From contig NZ_JAEQAZ010000080.1 of NCBI RefSeq assembly GCF_016654115.1, positions 1 through 51,392 on the forward strand: a stretch of DNA of 51,392 nt, written 5' to 3'. Below are positions 17,722-25,217 of this stretch, in pieces; the first letter of the stretch is position 1; each line of letters opens with the position of its first letter. A program made the position numbers and the translations under genes. The DNA comes from Streptomyces sp. MBT53 (lineage in GTDB: Bacteria; Actinomycetota; Actinomycetes; Streptomycetales; Streptomycetaceae). The notes beneath the pieces were generated by a model. It worked only from the letters and a program-made list of their open reading frames with translations. It was not told the DNA's origin and did not search any database.

Positions 17722-17761
17722 GGACCGACTCAGGACCGACTCAGGACCGACTTCGGACCGA
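17722..17761 (+). repeat. 11-nt direct repeats after the FHA gene
   Basis: GGACCGACTCA occurs twice in tandem (17722-17732, 17733-17743), followed by a one- to two-base variant (17744-17754) and a partial fourth copy GGACCGA. It starts four bases after the stop codon. Confidence 0.8.
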
Positions 17762-17938
17762 GCCCGAACTCAGCCCCACCTCACCTCTGGCCTGGGCTTT
17801 ACCCGATGTGGCGATCTTGGGTGCGAGTGAAATCCCTTTGCGTACGGCGGTGTTGACGTACCCCTCAGGCCGTGACTGACTGTGCGTACACCATGCACAT
17901 CAGGTGAACCGACGGCACCACTTTTGTGGAGGTGTGCC

Positions 17939-19474
17939 CTGCCACCACTCCTCCGCTACCCGTCCGTGGACGAACTCGCGGCCCAGGCCGCCGCGCTCGT
18001 CGCCCGCCGCCCCCGGGACGCCCGGCTGCGCCGTGTCGGGACCTCCCGCGCCGGTACGCCCCTGTGGCTGCTCTCCGTGGGCCACGGCAGCCGCCAGGCC
18101 CTCGTGGTCGCCGGACCGCACGCCAACGAACCCGTGGGCGGCGCGACGGTGCTGCGCCTGGCCGAACGGGTCCTCGCCGACCCGCGGTTGAGCGAGGGCG
18201 CCGACGCCACCTGGAACCTGCTGCTGTCCCTCGACCCCGACGGCTCGCGCCGCAACGAGGGATGGCTGCCCGGCCCCTACAGCCTCGGCCGGTACTTCCG
18301 GAACTTCTTCCGGCCCGGCTTCCTTGAACAGCCCGAGTGGCTGCCCGACGGCGCGGCCGGAGCCCGACTCCCGGAAACCCGCGCCCTGTTGGAGGTCCAG
18401 GACGAACTGCGGCCCTTCCTCCAGTGCTCCCTGCACGGCGTCGACGTCGGCGGCGGCTTCGTCGAACTGACCCGCGACCTCCCCGGCCTCGCCCAGCGCG
18501 TCGCGCACACCGCGGCCCGCCTCGGCATCCCGCGCGAACTCGGGCCGTACGACACCCTGTACTGGCCCGGCATCGGCCCCGCCGTCTACCGCATCCCACC
18601 ACCGCGCAGGGGCGATCTGGCCGCCGCCATCACCGAGGCCGCCGTCGAGTCGACCTGGTTCCACCCACACCGGCACGGCACGGTCACCGCGGTCGTGGAG
18701 GCGCCGATGTGGGGCGTGTCCGGCGTCGAGGACGGCAGCCCGCCCGCCGACGCGGACGCGGTCCTGCGCACCGTCAGCCACACCCTGCGTCACGACACCC
18801 GCATCCTGGAGCAACTCCTCGCGCGCATAAGGCCGTACGTGCAGGGCGCGGCAGCGGAGCCGGGGGAGGTGCGGCCGTGCGCGGGCGTCGGGGAGGCGGG
18901 GAAGCTCTCCCATGCCGGCGCGGTGGGACCGCCGACGGCCGACGCGGCCGACAGCCGCCCCCGGCACGACGTCGGTCGTCCCGCTCCCGTGCCGGCGGCC
19001 ACGCCCGGTCTGCTGCCCCGCACGCTTCTCGTGCCCGACGCCGCGCGGCTGCTCGCGCCGGTCGACGACTACCTGCTGGTGTGCCCCGGGCTCGCAGACG
19101 CGTGGGATCCCGATGTCGACACCAGTGCCGCGCGCCCGCTGCCGCCGCTCAACACCGCGCATCTCGCGGCCCTGCGCATCGCGGGCCGGCGCCTCGCGCT
19201 GCGCACGGCGGGGCTGCTGTACCAGCTCGTCGTCGCCTCCGGGAGCGACCCGGCCGGTGTGCTGCCGGAGCTGGACCGGCTGATCGACGAGTGGTGCGCC
19301 GACTACCGGGACGGCTTCGGGGCGCGCTGGATCTCCGTCGCACGCCAGGTCGAGTACCAGTCGCGCGTGGTGCTCAGCGCGTTCGAACTGGCCCGGCGGT
19401 ACACGCCCGTTCGCTCCCGTTCGGGTGAGCCGGGCTGGGGTACGGAGAGCGCGGTGCCGATGCACCTGGAATGA
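17939..19474 (+). CDS. M14 family zinc carboxypeptidase
   Basis: A carboxypeptidase of about 511 residues. Zinc ligands are His and Glu of GPHANEPVGG and the later His in LHGVDVGG; the catalytic Glu is in VVEAPMWG. There is no signal peptide, so it is probably cytoplasmic. An insertion of about 45 Ala/Gly/Pro-rich residues (near 300-345) is absent from the paralogue at 19906-21198. Start is uncertain: the frame opens at GTG 17882, but the only good ribosome site (GGAGG, 17928-17932) points to CTG 17939, which gives MPPLLRYPSVDEL, matching the paralogue's LLPELRYPSVAEL. TTG 17924 is another option. It overlaps the next gene, an SSI inhibitor, by ATGA. Confidence 0.85.
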   Translation: MPPLLRYPSVDELAAQAAALVARRPRDARLRRVGTSRAGTPLWLLSVGHGSRQALVVAGPHANEPVGGATVLRLAERVLADPRLSEGADATWNLLLSLDPDGSRRNEGWLPGPYSLGRYFRNFFRPGFLEQPEWLPDGAAGARLPETRALLEVQDELRPFLQCSLHGVDVGGGFVELTRDLPGLAQRVAHTAARLGIPRELGPYDTLYWPGIGPAVYRIPPPRRGDLAAAITEAAVESTWFHPHRHGTVTAVVEAPMWGVSGVEDGSPPADADAVLRTVSHTLRHDTRILEQLLARIRPYVQGAAAEPGEVRPCAGVGEAGKLSHAGAVGPPTADAADSRPRHDVGRPAPVPAATPGLLPRTLLVPDAARLLAPVDDYLLVCPGLADAWDPDVDTSAARPLPPLNTAHLAALRIAGRRLALRTAGLLYQLVVASGSDPAGVLPELDRLIDEWCADYRDGFGARWISVARQVEYQSRVVLSAFELARRYTPVRSRSGEPGWGTESAVPMHLE

Positions 19475-19890
19475 CACACACCTCCCGAACGACCACTCTC
19501 CGGGGTGCTCTCCTGGCAGCGGCAGTACTCCTCGCCGCAGGCCAGGCACCCGCCCACGCGGCGCCCCGGCACGGCCTCCAGGGCGACTGGCTCCACCTCA
19601 CCGTCACCCGTGGCGACAGCCGGTCCACTGACACGCGCGGGACCCTGCTCCTGTGCGACCCGCCCCAGGGCCATGCCCACGCGGCCGAGGCCTGTGCCGA
19701 ACTGGCCGCGGTGGGCGGTGACATCGACGCCATCCCGGCCGCCAGCGTGTTCTGCCCGATGATCTACGCCCCGGTGACCGCCCACGCGCGCGGGGAGTGG
19801 CAAGGGCGTCCGATCGACTACACGAGGACCTTCTCGAACGGGTGCGTCATGGCGGCGCGGACCGGAGGCGTCTTCGCGCTCGACGGCTGA
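19471..19890 (+). CDS. Subtilisin inhibitor-like (SSI family, I16) secreted protein
   Basis: A 139-residue secreted protease inhibitor. The signal peptide runs to about residue 31 (ending AHA-AP). The mature part has the SSI pattern: LLCDPP, AHAAEACAELAAVGGDIDAI, FCPMIYAPV, and FSNGCVMAARTGGVFAL. Four cysteines fit the two SSI disulfides, and the reactive-site region C-P-M-I-Y corresponds to the SSI site, giving P1 Met and P1' Ile, expected for subtilisin-type targets such as the S8 protease in this window. The start ATG overlaps the M14 stop codon (ATGA), so the two are probably translationally coupled, even though the peptidase has no export signal. Confidence 0.9.
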   Translation: MTHTSRTTTLRGALLAAAVLLAAGQAPAHAAPRHGLQGDWLHLTVTRGDSRSTDTRGTLLLCDPPQGHAHAAEACAELAAVGGDIDAIPAASVFCPMIYAPVTAHARGEWQGRPIDYTRTFSNGCVMAARTGGVFALDG

Positions 19891-19905
19891 CCGGTACGGG
19901 CGGGG

Positions 19906-21198
19906 TCAGGCCGAGCGCCGGGCACGCGCGCGTGAAGCCTCGCCGACTCCGTCCGCCTGCTCGCGCGCGTACAGCGCCGCCGCCACGACCGTGCGGGACT
20001 GGTGCTCCACCTGGTGCTCCAGCGGCACCCAGCGGGCGCGGAAGCGCTCCGCGAAGGCGTCGCTCCAGTTCGCGACGAGGTGTTCGAGCAGGGGTGCCGC
20101 GCGGTCGTCGGTCTCCCGCAGCACCCGCAGCAGCATCGCCGCCGCCCGTAACGGCAGCCGGCGCCCGAACGCGTCCACGCTGCCGACGTACGCCATCGTG
20201 GTGTCGGCCGGCGAGGTGTGCGTCCAGTCCGCGGCCAGGCCGGGCACCAGCTCCAGCGCCCACTTGGCGGCCCGCAGCAGCGGCCCGTCGACGCCCTGGA
20301 GCCGCGGCAGCGCCTCGGCGAGCACCCGCTCCACCTCCCGCCCGTCCCGCACCAGCCGGCGCGCCAGCCGCCGTAACGCCGCCGCAGGGGCGGGATGCGG
20401 TGCCGGGTCGTCCACCAGGTCGCTCGCCCACATCGGGACCTCCACGACCGCCGTCAGGCCGCCGTAGCGGTGCGCGTGGTACCAGGTGCTGTGCCGGGCG
20501 TCGTCCGGCATGCTCGGGTAGGCCGCGTCCGAACCGGGCGCCGGCATCACATGCACCCCGGGCCCCGAGGCGGGCCAGCCCGCCGCGTCCGAGGCGCCCG
20601 TCTCCACCGGGATGCGCAGCTCCGCCGCCGACTTGGCGAACGGTTCGGCCAGCCCCGGTATGTCCTTCGTCAACTGCACCCAGCTGCCGCCCAGGTCGGT
20701 GCCGTGCAGGGTCACCTGGAGGTAGGGCCGCAGTTCGTCGATCACCCGGGTCAACGCACGCGTCTCCGGGGGCAGCCGATCGGGCGGCAGCACCGAGGGC
20801 GACCACTCCGGCTGCTCCGGGCCCGCCGGGCGGAAGAAGCCGAGGTGGTAGTCGAACAGGCTGCGCGGGGCCGGGGTGACGTGCAGGCTCGCCCCGTCCG
20901 GGTCCGCGCAGAGCAGGAAGTGCCAGGAGGTGTCCGACCTCAACTCCCGTTCGCGGACCACCCGTTCGGCGAGTGCGAGGAGGGTGGAGCCGCCGGTCGG
21001 CTCATTGGCGTGGGCGCCCGCGACCACCAGGACGGCGCGCCGGGCGTGCCCCACGGACAGCAGGTGAAGTGGTCTGCCCGCGCGGGAGACACCCACTTGG
21101 CGCAGGGTGCACAGGGCGGGCCGGTGAGCGGCCAACGCCCGGGCGGACGAGACCAGTTCGGCCACACTGGGGTATCGCAACTCCGGCAGGAGACTCAC
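19906..21198 (-). CDS. M14 family zinc carboxypeptidase, paralogue
   Basis: A 430-residue paralogue of the gene at 17939-19474. Shared landmarks are LRYPSVAEL, SRAGRPLHLLSVGHA, the zinc motif GAHANEPTGG, LCADPDGASLH, the third ligand His in TLHGTDLGGSWVQLT and the catalytic Glu in VVEVPMWA. It lacks the low-complexity insertion and has no signal peptide. The start is GTG 21198 with a moderate GGAG site; it gives an N-terminus that aligns with the paralogue. It faces the first copy and the SSI gene tail to tail, with only 15 bases between the SSI and this stop. Probably an inverted duplication. Peptide substrate unknown. Confidence 0.88.
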   Translation of the reverse strand: MSLLPELRYPSVAELVSSARALAAHRPALCTLRQVGVSRAGRPLHLLSVGHARRAVLVVAGAHANEPTGGSTLLALAERVVRERELRSDTSWHFLLCADPDGASLHVTPAPRSLFDYHLGFFRPAGPEQPEWSPSVLPPDRLPPETRALTRVIDELRPYLQVTLHGTDLGGSWVQLTKDIPGLAEPFAKSAAELRIPVETGASDAAGWPASGPGVHVMPAPGSDAAYPSMPDDARHSTWYHAHRYGGLTAVVEVPMWASDLVDDPAPHPAPAAALRRLARRLVRDGREVERVLAEALPRLQGVDGPLLRAAKWALELVPGLAADWTHTSPADTTMAYVGSVDAFGRRLPLRAAAMLLRVLRETDDRAAPLLEHLVANWSDAFAERFRARWVPLEHQVEHQSRTVVAAALYAREQADGVGEASRARARRSA

Positions 21199-21691
21199 CC
21201 CCGACTACTCCGCCCCGGCTTCGCAACCGCAGTACTTCATGGCCTCTGTGAACTGTCAAGAAGACCGCGGGGGAGGCTCCAGGGGGCGCCCAGGGGCATT
21301 TACCGGCAGCCGGTAGGCGCGTTGGTGCCAGCAGGGGGCCGGGGATTTCCAGGGGGTTTCCCGGGTTCTCGCGCTCACCCCCGGTGACGTCGTCGTCGTG
21401 CACACGCGCGTGCCCCCGCATCAGGGACACCGCCCTCCCGGCCCGCCACCGCACGCCCGCGGCTCGACCCGCGCCCCGGGTCCGTACGCGGGTGCGAGCC
21501 GGTGGCCGGGGACCCGCCGCACGCCGTAGGACCAGGGCGCGACCGCCTCACCCGTACGGCCGTACGGGAGCTGCGGTCCGCGCGGTGCGGTGGTCGGCTG
21601 GGGACAGCCGCGTGCGCGCAGGACGCGGACGACCGGCCGCGCGCCTCCTCGACGGCGTGCGGCGGAGCTGCGACCACGGGAGCGGACGGCG
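21199..21691. other. 493-base divergent intergenic region
   Basis: Lies between the divergent M14 paralogue and the P450-like gene. Several short open frames cross it on both strands but none has a ribosome site or protein-like composition. The first part is G-rich with repeated CCAGGGGG blocks (about 21280-21360). The one clear element is the palindrome at 21301-21315. I see no convincing -10/-35 pair. Confidence 0.5.
21301..21315. promoter_or_regulatory. Perfect 15-bp palindrome, candidate operator
   Basis: TACCGGC-A-GCCGGTA, seven complementary bases on each side of one centre base, about 100 bases upstream of the M14 start. Size and symmetry suit a dimeric repressor such as a TetR-family protein; the cognate regulator is not identifiable here. 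Confidence 0.4.
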
Positions 21692-22798
21692 GTGCTGTGT
21701 CTCACGGACGTGACCGTCCCCCGGACCGCGGGCGCCCCGGCCCGTCCACCGGGCCCGCCGAGCCTGCGGACGGCTGTACGGGACCCGTATCCGCTCTACC
21801 GCATCCTCCGCACGCACTACCCGCTGGTCTACGACGAGCCGTTCGGAGCGTGGCTCCTCAGTCGCTACGACGATGTCCGCGCGGCCCTCGCCGACCCGAG
21901 GCTCGTCGCCGTGTCCGGGGGCGGGATCCCGGCCGTACCCGAGGCGGGCCGGTTCGTGGACCGGGTCCTGCACGGGCCCGCACTGGCCGCGCTCACCGCC
22001 GCCGTCGAACGCAGCGCCCATGTCCTCGCCCGGCGCCTCGCCGCCCGCGAGGACGCCGACCTGGTGGCCGAGTTCTGTGACTGGCTGCCCACCGCCACGG
22101 CCGTGGCCGCGCTCGGGCTGCCGTACGAGGAGACCGCGCGGGTGCACCGCTGGTGCCGCACGGGACTCGGCCGCTCCGGGGGCGGCCGTCCCGAACTGGG
22201 CGCCTTCCTGCGGCCGTTGACGGCCCGGCGGCGCGCCCATCCGGGCGGTGACCTGCTGTCCGTGCTGTGCACCGCGCGGAGCGACGGCGGCCCGCTGTCG
22301 GACGACACCGTCACCGGGCTGGTGGGCACGCTGCTCGGCGCGTCCGGCGCGAGCACCGCGCGGGCGCTCGCGTCGTTCCTCGCCAACCTCCTCGACCATC
22401 CACACCAGTTGGACGTGCTCCGCACCCGCCCCGACCTCGTGCCGGGCGCCTGGGCGGAGTCCCTGCGCCGCGATCCGCCGCTGCACATCGTGCTGCGCAG
22501 GGCCGTCGCACCCGTCGGCCCGATACCCGCCGGAGCCACCGTCGCCTGTCTGCTCGGCGCCGCGGGACGCGACCCGGAACGCTTCACCGACCCGGACCGC
22601 TACGACGCCTTCCGCACCGACCCCGGACCGCTCGCCCACGACACCGGTCTCGACGCCCTGCTGGCCGCTCTCACGGCCGAACACGGTCTACGGGCCCTCC
22701 TGTCCGCCCTGCCGGGTCTGCGCCGCGCACCGGGCCCCCGGCACCGGCCCGACGACCTGGTCCGCCGCTCACCCCGGACCCTCCGAGTGCACACCTAG
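21692..22798 (+). CDS. Cytochrome P450-like protein lacking the heme-cysteine loop
   Basis: A 368-residue protein with clear P450 architecture: RDPYPLYRILRTHYPLVYDEPFGAWLLSRYDDVRAALADPR (read as the N-terminal beta region and B helix), the ExxR of the K helix in ESLRRDPP, and the PAGATVACLLGAAGRDPERFTDPDRYDAFR segment that always precedes the heme loop. After FRTD, however, the FGxGxHxCxG loop is missing; the sequence passes directly into LAALTAEHGLRALL, the following L helix. No cysteine is positioned to bind heme. The I-helix acid-alcohol pair is also altered (LLGASGASTARAL). So it is probably not a normal monooxygenase. Start GTG 21692 has GGGAG nine bases upstream. Its TAG stop overlaps that of treY. 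Confidence 0.82.
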   Translation: MLCLTDVTVPRTAGAPARPPGPPSLRTAVRDPYPLYRILRTHYPLVYDEPFGAWLLSRYDDVRAALADPRLVAVSGGGIPAVPEAGRFVDRVLHGPALAALTAAVERSAHVLARRLAAREDADLVAEFCDWLPTATAVAALGLPYEETARVHRWCRTGLGRSGGGRPELGAFLRPLTARRRAHPGGDLLSVLCTARSDGGPLSDDTVTGLVGTLLGASGASTARALASFLANLLDHPHQLDVLRTRPDLVPGAWAESLRRDPPLHIVLRRAVAPVGPIPAGATVACLLGAAGRDPERFTDPDRYDAFRTDPGPLAHDTGLDALLAALTAEHGLRALLSALPGLRRAPGPRHRPDDLVRRSPRTLRVHT

Positions 22799-25143
22799 TC
22801 AGAGACCTCCAGCAGCACCACCGGCGACAGCTCGAAGAGCTCCGCCACGCGCGCGTGCCCCGTGAACCGCCGCTCCGGAGCGAGCACATCGGCCCACCGC
22901 CCCGGCGGCAGCGGGAGCACCGTGTCACGCCAGCCGCCCGCCTCCGCGAGCCGCGACGACAGCCGGGTCACCGCCGTGACCGCGGCCCCCGAGCGGGCGA
23001 ACGCCACACAGTGCGCCGCCGCCGGGCCCTCCGCCGTCAGCGGGGCGTACGTCGCCGCGTCGCCGAAGGCCTCGGGACGGCGGGCCCGCAGCCGCAGCGA
23101 GGCGGCCGTCACCGCGCCCTTGGCACCCGCCTCCGGGGGCGGGAACGGCACCGGCCGCCGGTTGTCGGGGTCGACCAGGGCCAGGTACTCGGCCTCGGTG
23201 CCCTGGTAGAGGTCCGGCACACCCGGCATCGTCAGCTGGAGCAGCGCGGCGCCCAGCACGTTCGCCCGGATGTGCGGCTCCAGCGCCGCGCGGAACGCGG
23301 CCACACGCTCACCGGGCGGCCCGCACGGGCCCGCCGCGACGAACGCCGCCACCGCCTCCTCGTACGACGGCTGCTGCTCCGTCCAGCTCGTGTGCAGACC
23401 CGCCTCCCGCACATGCTTCAACAGGGCGCCCTGCACGCGCTCCGCGTCCGCCGGGCCGAGACCGAACACCGTCTGCCAGGCCGCCCACGCCAGTTGCGCG
23501 TCCGGCACCCCCTCGCCGGTACGGGTCACCTCGGTCAGCACGTCCGCCCAGCGCTCCGGCACCTCGGTGAGCACGGCCAGCGCGGCCCGTACGTCCGCGC
23601 TGCGCTTGGTGTCGTGGGTCGACAGCACGGTGCCCGCCACCGGCCAGTCGCGCTGCACGCGCGCGCAGTACGCGTGGAAGTCCTCCGGGGACACCGCCGG
23701 ACCGCCCGGATCGCCGCCCACCTCGGTCGCCGACAGCAGCGGCACATAGCGGTAGAACGCCGTGTCCTCCACGGACTTGGCCCGCAGCGCGGACGCCGTC
23801 TGCGCGAACCGGACCCGGAACTCGACCTCCTCGGGCCCGTCCCCGTACCGCCCCAGCAGCAGGTCCCGTACGACGTCGACGGCACCCGCCTCCTCCGCGA
23901 CGACGAACGCCTGCCGGGCCTCGGCCGCCGCCTCCTCGGTGACGACGGCCCCGGTGTCGCCCGAGGTGTACGGCCGGTAGACCTCCATGCGCACCAGGAA
24001 CTCCACCAGCGCGGTCCGCAGCGCCCAGGGGGCCCGGTCGCGCAGCGCGGGCTCCGGGGACGCGGCGCACAGCCGGCTCACCACCCGGGTGAGCCGGTCC
24101 AGCTCGGCGTCCAGCTCGTGCGTGAGCACCTTGTACGCCGCCCGCCGCACCGTCGCCTCCCAGTGCCCGCCACGGTCCGGCTGCGGGGCCGCGAACCTCC
24201 GGTACTGGCCCAGGAGTTCCCCCGCCCCCGCCGGGTCCGTGAACACCCCGTCGACGTGCCTGAGGGCGTCGTAGCCGGTGGTGCCCGCGACGGGCCAGGA
24301 CGCCGGCAGCCGCTCCCCGTCCGCGAGGATCTTCTCCACGACCGTCCAGCGGCCCCCGGTCGCCTCGTGCAGCCGCCGCAGGTAGTCGTCCGGGTCGGCG
24401 AGGCCGTCGGGGTGGTCGACGCGCAGCCCGTCCACGACGCCCTCGCGGAGCAGCTGCAGGATCTTGCCGTGCGTGGCGTCGAAGACCTCCGGGTCCTCCA
24501 CGCGGACCCCGATCAGTTCCGAAATGCTGAAGAAGCGCCGGTAGTTGAGCTCGGTGCGGGCCAGCCGCCACCACCCGAGGCGGTACCACTGCGCGTCCAG
24601 GAGCCGCGGCAACGGCAGCTCCCCGGTGCCCGCACGCAGCGGGAACACATGGTCGTAGTAGCGCAGCACGTCACCGTCGACCTCCAGGTGATCGATCTCC
24701 GAGCCGACCGGACCGCCCAGCACCGGCAGCAGCAACCGCCCGCCCTGCGCCTCCCAGTCGATGTCGAACCACCGCGCGTACGGCGACTTGGGGCCCTCCC
24801 TGAGCACCTCCCACAGGGCGTGGTTGTGGCGCGGGGCCATGGCCATGTGGTTGGGCACGATGTCCATGACCAGACCGAGACCGTGCTCCCGCGCGGTGCG
24901 TGACAGGGCCCGCAGACCGTCCTCGCCGCCGAGTTCGTCCCGCACGCGCGCGTGGTCCACGACGTCGTAGCCGTGCGTCGAACCCGGGACGGACTCCAGG
25001 ACGGGGGAGAGGTGCAGGTGCGAGACGCCGAGCGACGCCAGGTACGGCACGGCCGCCGCGGCCGCCGCGAACGGGAACTCGGGCTGCAGCTGCAGCCGGT
25101 AGGTGGCCGTGGGCACTGCCGGGTCGGGTCGTTCAGGTGTCAT
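22795..25143 (-). CDS. treY: Maltooligosyl trehalose synthase
   Basis: A 782-residue GH13 enzyme that turns the reducing end of maltodextrins into a trehalose unit, the first step of the TreY/TreZ pathway. Landmarks are TATYRLQL, SHLYLSP-like SHLHLSPVLESVPGSTHGYDV, MDIVPNHMA, NYRRFFSISELIGVRVE, the catalytic DGLRVDHPDGLADP and WTVVEKIL, then KSVEDTAFYRY and LSTHDTKRSADVRAAL. All are diagnostic of TreY. Start ATG 25143 was chosen because it puts the barrel strand TATYRLQL near residue 13; the ribosome site is weak and the frame runs further upstream. It lies 74 bases after glgX on the same strand, so both are probably one operon. Its stop shares CTAG with the convergent P450-like gene. Confidence 0.95.
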   Translation of the reverse strand: MTPERPDPAVPTATYRLQLQPEFPFAAAAAAVPYLASLGVSHLHLSPVLESVPGSTHGYDVVDHARVRDELGGEDGLRALSRTAREHGLGLVMDIVPNHMAMAPRHNHALWEVLREGPKSPYARWFDIDWEAQGGRLLLPVLGGPVGSEIDHLEVDGDVLRYYDHVFPLRAGTGELPLPRLLDAQWYRLGWWRLARTELNYRRFFSISELIGVRVEDPEVFDATHGKILQLLREGVVDGLRVDHPDGLADPDDYLRRLHEATGGRWTVVEKILADGERLPASWPVAGTTGYDALRHVDGVFTDPAGAGELLGQYRRFAAPQPDRGGHWEATVRRAAYKVLTHELDAELDRLTRVVSRLCAASPEPALRDRAPWALRTALVEFLVRMEVYRPYTSGDTGAVVTEEAAAEARQAFVVAEEAGAVDVVRDLLLGRYGDGPEEVEFRVRFAQTASALRAKSVEDTAFYRYVPLLSATEVGGDPGGPAVSPEDFHAYCARVQRDWPVAGTVLSTHDTKRSADVRAALAVLTEVPERWADVLTEVTRTGEGVPDAQLAWAAWQTVFGLGPADAERVQGALLKHVREAGLHTSWTEQQPSYEEAVAAFVAAGPCGPPGERVAAFRAALEPHIRANVLGAALLQLTMPGVPDLYQGTEAEYLALVDPDNRRPVPFPPPEAGAKGAVTAASLRLRARRPEAFGDAATYAPLTAEGPAAAHCVAFARSGAAVTAVTRLSSRLAEAGGWRDTVLPLPPGRWADVLAPERRFTGHARVAELFELSPVVLLEVSD

Positions 25144-25217
25144 GCAGACCTGTGTACCCGCCCGGCCGCCCTTCGTGTCATCGACCCCGGCATCCGGTCC
25201 ACCGACCAGGTGCCGCC

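Noticed and set aside
22267..24903. 878-codon plus-strand open frame opposite treY
   Set aside because: Arg/His/Pro-rich shadow of treY and the end of the P450-like gene.
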